From positions 1-29,229 of the forward strand of contig NZ_CALEFV010000255.1 of assembly GCF_937877005.1 (NCBI RefSeq): 29,229 nucleotides of DNA, written 5' to 3'. Origin of the DNA: an uncultured Fibrobacter sp. (GTDB taxonomy: Bacteria; Fibrobacterota; Fibrobacteria; Fibrobacterales; Fibrobacteraceae). A model generated the notes under the pieces. It ran no database searches. It saw only the letters and a program-made list of their open reading frames with translations, and was not told the origin of the DNA. The translations under genes were made by a program, and so were the position numbers. This document shows positions 17,101-24,435 of the stretch, piece after piece; position 1 is the stretch's first letter, and each line of letters opens with the position of its first letter.

Positions 17101-18251
17101 ACGACTCCATCAGAGCCATGCTCCCCGCAAACTCGCCGGCAGCAAATTTCTTCAACATTCCAAACGACAATGTCCGTTACTATGTCAAAACCCCTGAAAG
17201 GGCTATCGACAGGTTCAGGGATGTCGTCATGGTCTGCGCCGAAACAGAAGGCGTCAATGGATCTTCCGGCGATCACAAGCTGTCCGTCTGCACGACACTC
17301 GCTAAAACGGAACTGCAGGTTTACATCGCCGACACCGACATGTCCAAGCAGGGCGCATCGAAGCATTCCCTGTTCTGGGACTGGATCAGCTATCTTAAGA
17401 GCAAGGATTATTCCGAAACAATTGATACAAGGCCAGCCGACTCGCCCATACGCGACGAAGTCATAAAGATACTCCGTAACGAAGGCATACAGATCGAAGA
17501 AAGCTATTCCAAGGGAGGAATCCCCGTCGGTCCGGTCATTGTCGACAATAACAACAAGAACCGATTCCTCGGCCTTATCGAAGACGACTGCACCACGGAA
17601 AGGTTCCGCGATTCAGTCGAAGACCGTGATTACATCAGACCAAGAATCCTAAGGCAACAGGGCTGGAAAGTCCTCAACCTATGGTTACCCTTCTGGTTTG
17701 TCGCGAAGCAAGACGAGATCGGCCACTTACTCGCCACGATTGCCATCGAACAAAGTATCGCACCTCCTCCGGTCGAGGAAGCCGAGGCAGAGGACAACCA
17801 GGACGACGTTTTTGAATCATCTGCACCAGCTACGGTTCCCTATACGGTACTGCATCCTAAAATTGAAGGAACGCCCCACGACAAGCCGATTGCGGAGCTG
17901 CCTGCCGCAGCGCTTATCATGCAGCTAAAATTCTACGTGGACCATGAAGCCCCGATTCACGAAGATATTCTAAAGAGCCGCATTCTCGAGCTACATCACG
18001 TAGACAGGGCCGGTCCGATCCTACAGAAGGTTCTCACCGATGCCATCACTCAAGGCTTGCAGAAAAAGCGGTTCATCAAGACGGGACCGTTCTTCTACTC
18101 GCTAAAGCCACAGAATCTGGAACCCCGCAACCGTAGCAACCGCCCCGACTACGAAAGACGACTCTCCTATGTCGCACCCGAAGAACGAGCCCTCCTACCT
18201 GCGAGCATGGACGAACACGCCCTGAACCAGGCCATGGGATTGCTGGATTAA
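14148..18251 (+). CDS. Degenerate DUF4011/SF1 helicase/DUF3320-type protein (predicted pseudo-enzyme)
   Basis: A 1367-residue protein that follows, end to end, the layout of large DUF4011-SF1 helicase-Vsr-like nuclease-DUF3320 proteins, but with its active-site motifs changed. Residues 1-200 resemble DUF4011 (DRLLNFTVKN, VGFLKWDG...SLLIPLDF). The Walker A position reads QALPGTDKMK (277-286) instead of QGPPGTGKS. A long helical insertion (about 330-760) follows. The Walker B position is LCIMLDADSI (833-842) instead of a DEAS form, motif III is VGNPQNPAI (860-868), and motif VI is KLSVCTTLAK (1044-1053) without its Arg. The nuclease-like stretch (1099-1196) keeps the IRP..LRQQGWKVLNLW frame, and 1251-1366 is DUF3320-like (APIHEDILKSRI). 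The frame is unbroken. The assignment is by eye; it may act as a DNA-binding scaffold. Ends 9 bp from the convergent SPOR gene. Confidence 0.7.
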   Translation: MSTPSAIVAQIRQEAALFDSKDRLLNFTVKNDFQSPLIMEAGDLFYEKWHQSGAPLSLETFFNESPNFTAQQKIKAIDSITATLRQKNEDFHYSDLYLIVGFLKWDGNALAPSLLIPLDFDISKGTLSLSNRLPIENVILRERLKDTVHLPKAEDAIVNGSFSLLMYFSLFEKAIAAERNWKFTRHGLCLGFFDTENLLLKKRMEQGYSDKQIDNHPVLSLLLREEGFQIQESLFENADFNQVFCPADHHFLYPTDSHTNKVTVDAENENASAYAIQALPGTDKMKVVANIVADSIANQKNVLVVYRRAVTESSFQDSWNPPFRTFPKVDHAALEQTLRTSRKEILDYYDSINKPIAPSGVMLAEALTEFALVKTGKQKFPDTIFQGLLNLDYSNYKELKEDLFQVCSLYFDQGGIDARKAFLGVKVPSLGKEQQDKLSKELNNAANIAKSLDDIIARMTSAGLFPTGIFLSSLVDILELMRDYFDENTPVFEDWQLRNNNWETYKSSLIELPEAGDKWVRYRRQTSDIYTDNAVNEAIQGARDDFAECQSTKLKGLSDRYRSSRRKLLSVLRNPKEVDSDAKLLDLIDTLLELQDNKKAYTESAILGNMLLGKDWLYEKSNWIELNKKIQFIYNFRDTHKKDPKQDLLLQILEQWHLFKDIQPEIRHLCNSVNDLLQAIRQINKDMALETPLESLSIEKWLDRIKLWSENWKRLDIHLQLTSLFNKMQKYNCPNLLNYVEDTDNVQRDIEGAVAHYWAGAQIHLATKNNPALFSITPKVKSQKSKEYQKTLDAFSSANFRELHDTIEQYPEKLTICHINDSFRVSENCSFDLCIMLDADSISMAAAIPSIYAAKRAIFVGNPQNPAIERQIYDAYTPTAISHTVFFQESILNAALRQGVPTRELWFSTQYADCSLVAFANNRIYNHGIKQLPVPSRAPFKGIKLKVVSDKVLAIAKAAIAHAEKQPGKTLGIVAFHHSTCLEIDDSIRAMLPANSPAANFFNIPNDNVRYYVKTPERAIDRFRDVVMVCAETEGVNGSSGDHKLSVCTTLAKTELQVYIADTDMSKQGASKHSLFWDWISYLKSKDYSETIDTRPADSPIRDEVIKILRNEGIQIEESYSKGGIPVGPVIVDNNNKNRFLGLIEDDCTTERFRDSVEDRDYIRPRILRQQGWKVLNLWLPFWFVAKQDEIGHLLATIAIEQSIAPPPVEEAEAEDNQDDVFESSAPATVPYTVLHPKIEGTPHDKPIAELPAAALIMQLKFYVDHEAPIHEDILKSRILELHHVDRAGPILQKVLTDAITQGLQKKRFIKTGPFFYSLKPQNLEPRNRSNRPDYERRLSYVAPEERALLPASMDEHALNQAMGLLD

Positions 18252-18260
18252 TTAAAGAGA

Positions 18261-18665
18261 TTACTTCACCTTCACGACGAAGGCGTTGATATTGTAGGCG
18301 GAAAGCTCGCGGGCCTTGTCCTCGGCAGCCTTCTTGCTAGTCCATCCACCGCCACGGAGCTTGTAGAACGGCGTATCGAAAACAACCTGGATTGCATATC
18401 CAGTGCTTGCAGCAATCTGCGCACGGCGACGCTGAGCCGCATCAAAATCAGCAACGGCTTCGAACTGCAGCATATAGTAGCCGTCGGACTTGGAAGACTT
18501 GGCAGCAGCCTTACCGGGAACGGCCGATTCTTTTGCAGAAGTATCGCGCAACGACGCGCTCAACACGGGTTTGTATTCCTTGCCGCGGAAAAGGGAATCG
18601 ATGTCCGTCGGTTCGGCGGCAAAGGCGACCGCACTACAAAAGAGAACTGCAAATAGTCTACGCAT
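18261..18665 (-). CDS. Exported SPOR-domain protein
   Basis: A 134-residue protein with a signal peptide (RRLFAVLFCSAVAFAA), a short Ser/Lys-rich linker, and a C-terminal SPOR domain at about 62-134 (YYMLQFEAVADFDAAQ, IQVVFDTPFYKLRGG, KARELSAYNINAFVV). SPOR domains bind peptidoglycan glycan strands stripped of stem peptides, usually at the division septum, so a periplasmic role in cell-wall remodelling is likely. There is no catalytic domain. A TATATTTG element ends 4 nt before the ATG and there is no Shine-Dalgarno sequence, so it appears to have its own leaderless promoter. The gene is convergent with the helicase-like gene. Confidence 0.88.
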   Translation of the reverse strand: MRRLFAVLFCSAVAFAAEPTDIDSLFRGKEYKPVLSASLRDTSAKESAVPGKAAAKSSKSDGYYMLQFEAVADFDAAQRRRAQIAASTGYAIQVVFDTPFYKLRGGGWTSKKAAEDKARELSAYNINAFVVKVK

Positions 18666-18669
18666 GCCC

Positions 18670-18677
18670 CAAATATA
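18670..18677 (-). promoter_or_regulatory. TAnnTTTG promoter element of the SPOR gene
   Basis: Minus-strand TATATTTG, an exact consensus match, ends 4 nt before the ATG. The region where a -33 box would lie is occupied by the terminator stem of the upstream fibro-slime gene, so the two signals are packed together. Confidence 0.55.
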
Positions 18678-18690
18678 GTAACTAAAACCG

Positions 18691-18726
18691 AAAAGGGACG
18701 GCCACGGAGGCCGTCCCTTTTTCTTT
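18691..18726 (-). terminator. Rho-independent terminator of the fibro-slime gene
   Basis: AAAGGGACGGCC and GGCCGTCCCTTT form a perfect 12-bp stem around a 5-nt loop at 18692-18720, flanked by T-rich sequence on both strands. It lies 15 nt beyond the fibro-slime stop codon and should end that long transcript; the nearest plus-strand gene ends more than 400 nt away. Confidence 0.85.
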
Positions 18727-18740
18727 AAATCTATCCTTCG

Positions 18741-21700
18741 TTACTTTTCGAGGTCCTTCTTGTAATCCTCAACCGGCTTCTTGGAACGCTTCACGCCCCA
18801 GACGGAGGTTTCGTCCTGCTTGGCCTGCTTGCCTGCAGAGCCCAGCTTCACGTAGGATTCAAGCTTCACGATATAGGCACCGGTACCCACCACGCGGCCC
18901 TTGTCAGAACGCATGTTCCAACCGATGTAGAAGTTGCGGTCCATGCCAGGATCGGTACACTTGCCACCATCAAAGAACTTCACATCGTTCAAGGCGTCGT
19001 CGCAGTAGATCTTAGCGCTCTTGCTTGCCACGAAGCCACCGAGGTTGGTGAAGTATTCAACCTTGAAGTAGAAGTACACGTCGCTAATGTCTTCGAGAGG
19101 TTCATCCAGGCCGTTAATCAAGGCATACATGTCGGCCTTGATCAAGTGTCCCGGAATACCATTCTGATCGGCAAGGATTTCGGCCTTGGTCATCGTCGTG
19201 CGATATCCCGTAACCGTCACAGCCGGAACCTTGTCGCCAGCCGGAGCATTGGCTGTCGAGGCGAACTTGTTCTCGATAACCGTAATTTCGGCATCGCCCG
19301 TCACAGAAATCCACGGCGTAGGCAGACGCTTGGTTTCGTCATAGGACGTCGGAGAATTCCAGAAGAAAGCGGCGTCAGACGTATTACGCAAGGTGTCGCT
19401 ACCAGGAAGGGCATAGTCAGCCGCATCCGACCAGATCACGTTAGCCATGCTTCCAGCCAGGCGTACATAGTCGCCCACGTGCGGGGACACGCCACCACGG
19501 CGGTACAGGTACTTGATACGGCCCGTGCCGTCCTCATTCTCGCTCACCACCGGTTCGCCTTCTGCATTCACGACAGTAGACGCAGATCCATAGGCCGAAG
19601 CGAAGCGATCGGCTTCAGGCAATTCAATGGCGGAATTCAGGTAGAAGTCAAGAGCAGCCTTCTTGTTCTCGGTAGAGAGCAGCTTGCCCGGTTCGGACAT
19701 GGCCACCACAAGGCTGTCGTAATCGCTCAGTTCGTCACCGTTCTTAAGCGTACGGACCACGGCGGACAGCGGAACAGGAGCGATTCGGTCAGTAATCTTG
19801 CCCGGGAATCCCTGCTTGACTTCCTTGCCCTTGTCCATGAATACTGCATACGAAATCAAGTTACCCACGCCCATAGTCTTCACTTCCTTCGAGAGCTGAA
19901 GACCGCCAATCGTGATGACTCTAGTGCAGTAGCCTTCGGCATCCGGGCTCGAGCAGTCAATGTTGTCCATGGTCACAGCGACCAAGGCATTACAGTGAAT
20001 TTCCGTATCCTTCTCGAGGTTGGAGTAGCCTTCTGCCTTCGGGTTATGCTCTTCGGTCGAAGTAGAATCCCAAGCAAGGCAAATACGGCTAGGCAGAGAG
20101 TCCTTGTGGATAGGACGATGGTAGTAAATGGCAACCGAGTCACCGATACCATCCAGGTATTCCGTATTCATGTCGAAGTAGGGAGACGGAATCTTGAATT
20201 CAAGCGAAGGAATCGATCCACGTGTATCAAAGATATCGGCAAGACGCGGAGACGGAACCGGCGGTTCGCGGAAGTAGACCGGATGGTAGACGGCCTTCAC
20301 GTAATCGCTATACTCGTACTTGACAGCAAATGCGCCCGGATTATGGATAGTCGCATCGGTATCATAGCGATATTCCTTGGAGGACACGACAGAAATCGTC
20401 GCATAGCCATCCTGGAACGTCGCTGTCGAATCCAGAGTCACCATGATTCCTTCGGAGGTCTCGGCGACGGACACAACCAGGTTGAGGTGGCAGTCCGTGC
20501 AAGTATAGTAGGAACCGTCGTCGTTGGGCTTCATGATGGTCAGGTAGAAGTCATAGACAGAACCGACCCACAATTCTTCGAATGCAGGATCAGCAGGATT
20601 CTGTCCCGAAATGATATCTCCCGTCGAATCCGGCTTCGAGACAAAGGCAATTTGCGGCAGATAGAAGTTAATCGTGCGCATATTCGTTCTGCCCGTAACA
20701 TTAATAGTGAACGGGACAATCGCACCGGCCAAGTCCGCCATATCGACAGTCACGTAGAGGGTATCTATACCGGAATCGCCAATGGTCCTGCTACCCGTAA
20801 CTCTTACGAGATCGCCAGCCTCGTTCTTGTAGAACACCTGCATCAGGGGATCATGATCCAGGCTATAGGACACGTTGATAGCGTCATCGGGCAAGATTTC
20901 CAGCGGATCAGTAGCATTATCAGGCTTACGGACGCTCGTCACGTAGACGGGCACGAGTTCTCCACCCATTTCGGACTTGATAAGCGAGAAATCCCCACCC
21001 GGAATCTTGACACCGTTGGTATCGTAGGCAACACCATCTGCATAGAGAACGTCCACTTCGCCCTTGGGCCTGAAGTCGGCAACCTTCTTCGTCTTGTTAC
21101 CAATCTTCATGAACAAGGTATGACGGCCTGTACCCATCTGGCAGACGTCATCGGCCTTGCCAATGGTCGGCTTAACGAAGTTCGTCAAGTCAATAATGCA
21201 GTTGTAAACGCCCGGAGCCGTAATCTTTACAGACTTTGCACTCGTGGTATCCGCAATCTTGCGGCCTTCCACCAGCCAGTAGGAAATGTCGAGATTGCAG
21301 CCTTCCTTGGTTCCAAAGTCGGAGCCGCAGCAGGTCACACCTTCTTCATTCGAAACGGCTGCAACGCAAGAACCGTCACCAGTTTCGGTATAGCACACAT
21401 CGTAGCTCTTGCCATCCGGCACGTTCTTGTCACGGGTAAGAGTGATGTCAGCCTTCTGGCGGATATACATGTTCGTCTTGATGATCACGTTACTCATCGT
21501 AGTACGACGGTCGCAGAAGAAGATATCCAAATCGTATTCCAAACCGGGGACAAGGAATCCGGCACCAAACTTGTCATTCAGGTTCTTGAGCACCACATGG
21601 CCCGGTGTAGCAAGGTGAGCGCCACCGTTATCCACGACAAGCTTGTTGTTGATGAACACCCAGATGTCATCGTCACCGCGGAAGGTAAATTCCTGGTCTT

Positions 21701-23174
21701 CGTAGTAGTTGAACTTGGCATGCGATTCAAAGCAGTACTGCTGGTTACGGGTAACACCGGTCCAGTCTTCACGAATGCCCCAGTTCCACACGGCAGGAGA
21801 GTCACCGTTGTTGAACTTTCCTTCGCAATCGACACCACCCGGCCATCCCGGAGTCGTGCAGTACTGGTCAAAGTTCTTCACGGAATCCACGACGGGAACC
21901 GGAGCTTCGGCCTTGCGGGGAGTACGGGCTTTCGGGGTAGGTCCGAGCAGGACGCCGTTCATGGTCACGACATCGGCATCGGTCGAGTTCTCAACAGGAT
22001 AGAAACCGCCCGTATAGCCATCCGTCTTAGCGGAGTCGGAATCGAAGCCCCAGCGAGTATCCTTTCCGTAATGGCGGAACGGCATGTCATAGCACTTCAC
22101 TTCGTTCACATTCGGAGTGTAGTTGAACAACGTGTTGAAATTCGTTGCATTACCGAAGCACTTGACTGCATTTGGAGAATTAGAGAATGTCGGTTTCTTG
22201 GTAGAATCAAGATCTTCCAAAACAATGCCCTTATGGACACCAACACAGGCACCATAGCCGGCCGTATTGCCATCGGAGGTAAACACTTCATTGATATCCT
22301 GGTCCGTGTCGTAAATCAAAGCGGCGAGCTTATAGGAGCAGCGCTCGATATCTCCCACTTCGGGAATACCCGGATCCACAATGGCCCAGCCACCCGGAGT
22401 CAGGTCGTTCCAGTCATCTTCATCAGGAATAAAGTACAGCGTGTTCGAATTGAAGCTATTAAAGTAGGTCTTCAGAGGAATCGGAGACGCTTCGGCATTC
22501 GTTTCGGCCATGCCGTTGATACCGAGCTGTTCGGTAGGATCGTTCTTGCGATAAAGGATAACGCTGGAAGGAACTGCAGCGGCGTCGAAGGCCATATAGT
22601 ACCAGCCGCACATGTTTGCAGCCGGAGCCATGGCGACATCAGTCGTTCCGTCGATGCGGATAATCACGTTATCGGATTGCCAGCCTTCGTCCTGCGGGAC
22701 AAGGAAATAGAAGAATTTCGCATCGGAAGGCTCGGAACCTATATAAGTCTTACCTTCGTGCAGGGGATCTTCCATGATATAGGAATCATTGCCAGCACCA
22801 GGGCAAGGAAGGGTTGCCATGTTCTTGATGGCATTGTCATCATAAGCATTCTGGAGGTTCCAGACCGTATCCGTTACGATAATGTTTCCTTTTCCAGCCT
22901 TGTTGGCAATACTGAAGGTGGAAACATACGCTTCCAGGCCAATATCACTCACATCAAGTACGAAATATCCAAGCTCATCACGAGTAGTCACCGTTTTCGG
23001 AACATTATTGTTCTGGCCAGAGAAAACAGCCTGGGTCCAACTATCCGGAGCCTTAAAATGCACCGTACCGGCACAGCCAGCCCAGCCACTTTGAACTCCT
23101 GCAAAGACCATACAGGCACCCAAAACCCATTTCCACAAGGAGCGTTTCGTGTTTTTCATACTTTTTATTTCCAT
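18741..23174 (-). CDS. Fibro-slime domain surface protein
   Basis: A 1477-residue secreted protein from ATG 23174, chosen because AAGGA lies 9 nt upstream and the start is followed by a signal peptide (KRSLWKWVLGACMVFAGVQSG). The fibro-slime/PA14-like core is at about 484-569: FTFRGDDDIWVFINNKLVV, then GGAHL and LDIFFCDRRTTMSNV. The N-terminal third contains carbohydrate-binding-like beta modules with several Cys; the middle has repeated beta-sandwich segments. The C terminus (NFYIGWNMRSDKGRVVGTGAY) resembles a FlgD-type Ig fold, as often seen at the ends of proteins exported by type IX secretion. In Fibrobacter, fibro-slime proteins are abundant outer-membrane proteins connected with attachment to cellulose. 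It has its own promoter and terminator and lies opposite a diguanylate cyclase gene. Confidence 0.9.
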   Translation of the reverse strand: MEIKSMKNTKRSLWKWVLGACMVFAGVQSGWAGCAGTVHFKAPDSWTQAVFSGQNNNVPKTVTTRDELGYFVLDVSDIGLEAYVSTFSIANKAGKGNIIVTDTVWNLQNAYDDNAIKNMATLPCPGAGNDSYIMEDPLHEGKTYIGSEPSDAKFFYFLVPQDEGWQSDNVIIRIDGTTDVAMAPAANMCGWYYMAFDAAAVPSSVILYRKNDPTEQLGINGMAETNAEASPIPLKTYFNSFNSNTLYFIPDEDDWNDLTPGGWAIVDPGIPEVGDIERCSYKLAALIYDTDQDINEVFTSDGNTAGYGACVGVHKGIVLEDLDSTKKPTFSNSPNAVKCFGNATNFNTLFNYTPNVNEVKCYDMPFRHYGKDTRWGFDSDSAKTDGYTGGFYPVENSTDADVVTMNGVLLGPTPKARTPRKAEAPVPVVDSVKNFDQYCTTPGWPGGVDCEGKFNNGDSPAVWNWGIREDWTGVTRNQQYCFESHAKFNYYEDQEFTFRGDDDIWVFINNKLVVDNGGAHLATPGHVVLKNLNDKFGAGFLVPGLEYDLDIFFCDRRTTMSNVIIKTNMYIRQKADITLTRDKNVPDGKSYDVCYTETGDGSCVAAVSNEEGVTCCGSDFGTKEGCNLDISYWLVEGRKIADTTSAKSVKITAPGVYNCIIDLTNFVKPTIGKADDVCQMGTGRHTLFMKIGNKTKKVADFRPKGEVDVLYADGVAYDTNGVKIPGGDFSLIKSEMGGELVPVYVTSVRKPDNATDPLEILPDDAINVSYSLDHDPLMQVFYKNEAGDLVRVTGSRTIGDSGIDTLYVTVDMADLAGAIVPFTINVTGRTNMRTINFYLPQIAFVSKPDSTGDIISGQNPADPAFEELWVGSVYDFYLTIMKPNDDGSYYTCTDCHLNLVVSVAETSEGIMVTLDSTATFQDGYATISVVSSKEYRYDTDATIHNPGAFAVKYEYSDYVKAVYHPVYFREPPVPSPRLADIFDTRGSIPSLEFKIPSPYFDMNTEYLDGIGDSVAIYYHRPIHKDSLPSRICLAWDSTSTEEHNPKAEGYSNLEKDTEIHCNALVAVTMDNIDCSSPDAEGYCTRVITIGGLQLSKEVKTMGVGNLISYAVFMDKGKEVKQGFPGKITDRIAPVPLSAVVRTLKNGDELSDYDSLVVAMSEPGKLLSTENKKAALDFYLNSAIELPEADRFASAYGSASTVVNAEGEPVVSENEDGTGRIKYLYRRGGVSPHVGDYVRLAGSMANVIWSDAADYALPGSDTLRNTSDAAFFWNSPTSYDETKRLPTPWISVTGDAEITVIENKFASTANAPAGDKVPAVTVTGYRTTMTKAEILADQNGIPGHLIKADMYALINGLDEPLEDISDVYFYFKVEYFTNLGGFVASKSAKIYCDDALNDVKFFDGGKCTDPGMDRNFYIGWNMRSDKGRVVGTGAYIVKLESYVKLGSAGKQAKQDETSVWGVKRSKKPVEDYKKDLEK

Positions 23175-23239
23175 CGATGGTTTTCCTTCCAACTAGACAT
23201 ACCAAAAAGACCGGCCTTTTTGAAATGCCACACCGCCCT

Positions 23240-23272
23240 CAAATTTATTCTTTTATTTTGAAAAAAGTCAAA
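23240..23272 (-). promoter_or_regulatory. Bacteroidetes-type promoter of the fibro-slime gene
   Basis: On the minus strand TTTG (23269-23272) is followed after 21 nt by TAAATTTG (23240-23247), matching the -33 TTTG and -7 TAnnTTTG consensus. Transcription would start near 23234, giving a leader of about 60 nt ending in an AAGGA ribosome-binding site. Confidence 0.65.
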
Positions 23273-23458
23273 TTTTTTTCTTTTTTTGCATCCAAAAGCG
23301 TTTTTTTCTGTAAACAGCCTGTTAATTGGAGGGACAAAGTGCAAAAAATCACATAATTCGAACACACGGGTTAATAAAAAATTACTAAACTTCCTATTGC
23401 CAATTTTCAATCAAAAATTTAGTACCGTCTATAGACTAGCCACCGCCATCTAGTTTTT

Positions 23459-23479
23459 TACATTTAAGCTAGTTCGGAG
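23459..23479 (+). promoter_or_regulatory. Start signals of the FHA-GGDEF gene
   Basis: TACATTTA at 23459-23466 differs by one base from TAnnTTTG, and GGAG at 23476-23479 lies 5 nt before the ATG. Unlike several neighbours, this gene seems to use a Shine-Dalgarno sequence. The promoter part is weak evidence. Confidence 0.35.
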
Positions 23480-23484
23480 TTTTT

Positions 23485-24363
23485 ATGCAAGACATGGATC
23501 AGACTATCGCCAGCGGCAACACCATCAAGTTCCCCGTCGCCTCGCAGCGACCCCACTTGATCGTGCTATACCCGCAGAACCAGTTCAAGCAGATTCCCCT
23601 GGAAAAGGGAACCGTGATCCTTGGCCGAAGCTCCGAAGCGGGAATCCATCTCGACGACGAACTGGTCAGCCGCAAGCACTGTTCCCTCACCTTCGACGGA
23701 GTCAATGTCACGGTCAAGGACCTAGGAAGCACCAACGGGACATTCGTGGACGGATCCCCCGTAGAAAGCAGCAAGCTCGAAGACCATAACCGCCTGCAAA
23801 TCGGAAAGATGGTCCTGAAAATCGACTTCAAGGACGAAAGCGAGGAGGCCTTCGACCGCGAGCTCTACGAAGCGGCTACCATGGACCCGCTCACCAAGAT
23901 CAGCAACCGCCGAACCTTCATGGACAGAAGCCTGGGAGAACTCGCGCTCGCCCGCCGCAACAATTACTACGTTCACGCCATCATGGTCGACGCCGATCAC
24001 TTCAAGCGCGTGAACGACACCTGGGGTCACCAGTGCGGAGACATGGTCCTCAAGGAAATCGCCCGTATCCTCAAAGAAGAAAAACGGGAATCGGACCTGC
24101 TAGCCCGTTACGGTGGCGAGGAATTCATACTTCTCATGGGGGGCATCGGTCCCGAAGACGCCAAGAAGAGCGCCGAACGCTTCCGCATGGCGGTCGAACG
24201 TCACCGTTTCGCATGGAAGGACATCATCATCCCGGTGACGATTTCGCTCGGGCTTGCAAGCAAGCAGGGCGAAAACATCGGCAGAATCGAGGATATGATT
24301 GCCGAATGCGACCGCCTGCTGTATGTCGCGAAGGAAAGCGGCCGAAATCAAGTGGCTTTTTAG
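23485..24363 (+). CDS. FHA-domain diguanylate cyclase
   Basis: A 292-residue cytoplasmic protein joining a forkhead-associated (FHA) domain, which binds phospho-threonine peptides, to a GGDEF domain, which makes cyclic di-GMP from two GTP. The FHA core is at about 43-93: ILGRSSEAGIHLDDELVSRKH then LGSTNGTFVDG, with the conserved Gly-Arg, Ser, His and Asn. The GGDEF active site is GGEEF (210-214), and the inhibitory I-site RESD (201-204) lies exactly five residues before it, so product feedback is expected. There is no membrane segment. It lies divergently from the fibro-slime gene, so c-di-GMP control of adhesion is an attractive inference. The FHA domain implies input from a Ser/Thr kinase not seen here. 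Confidence 0.94.
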   Translation: MQDMDQTIASGNTIKFPVASQRPHLIVLYPQNQFKQIPLEKGTVILGRSSEAGIHLDDELVSRKHCSLTFDGVNVTVKDLGSTNGTFVDGSPVESSKLEDHNRLQIGKMVLKIDFKDESEEAFDRELYEAATMDPLTKISNRRTFMDRSLGELALARRNNYYVHAIMVDADHFKRVNDTWGHQCGDMVLKEIARILKEEKRESDLLARYGGEEFILLMGGIGPEDAKKSAERFRMAVERHRFAWKDIIIPVTISLGLASKQGENIGRIEDMIAECDRLLYVAKESGRNQVAF

Positions 24364-24370
24364 CCCCAAA

Positions 24371-24401
24371 CGGATTGCTTCGCCTTCGGCTCGCAATGAC
24401 G
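24371..24401. repeat. REP-like interrupted palindrome between genes
   Basis: GGATTGCTTCGCCTTCGG continues into CTCGCAATGACG. ATTGC pairs with GCAAT and the inner GCC pairs with GGC around TTC. Intergenic elements of this attgcttcg...cgcaatgac form recur in many bacterial genomes. Only one copy is in the window. No strong T-run follows, so it is not a typical terminator. Confidence 0.45.
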
Positions 24402-24419
24402 TTTTAAGTATAAAAAAGC

Positions 24420-24427
24420 TAAATTTG
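24420..24427 (+). promoter_or_regulatory. TAnnTTTG promoter element of the MATE gene
   Basis: TAAATTTG is an exact consensus match ending 8 nt before the MATE ATG, with no Shine-Dalgarno sequence between. It suggests separate transcription from the upstream diguanylate cyclase gene. Confidence 0.5.
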
Positions 24428-24435
24428 GCGCCGAA

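Larger units (their letters stand above)
23175..23484. other. Divergent intergenic region (310 bp)
   Basis: No gene is visible. The stretch is strongly A/T-rich, with long A and T runs around 23240-23310. It holds the fibro-slime promoter (TTTG and TAAATTTG), a roughly 60-nt leader with a Shine-Dalgarno sequence, a 10-bp palindrome GTCTATAGAC at 23427-23436, and the start signals of the FHA-GGDEF gene. The palindrome is a possible operator, unproven. Confidence 0.7.

Noticed and set aside
14148..18251. Helicase-like gene as a decaying pseudogene
   Set aside because: There is no frameshift or stop over 4.1 kb, the C-terminal domain is complete, and codon use looks like the neighbours, so selection on the protein is more likely.
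23174..23192. TTG start at 23192 for the fibro-slime gene
   Set aside because: ATG 23174 has a well-spaced AAGGA ribosome-binding site, and the TTG would lie just upstream of that site and lacks one of its own.
19146..23261. A 1371-codon open frame on the plus strand, antisense to the fibro-slime gene
   Set aside because: Its protein is rich in Arg, His and Ile without domains, signal peptide or promoter, while the minus strand has a clear fibro-slime domain and signal peptide. The long frame follows from the codon usage of the real gene, which avoids codons that read as stops in this antisense frame.
24371..24401. Terminator of the FHA-GGDEF gene
   Set aside because: The stem is interrupted and only a short T run follows, so a REP-like repeat explains it better.
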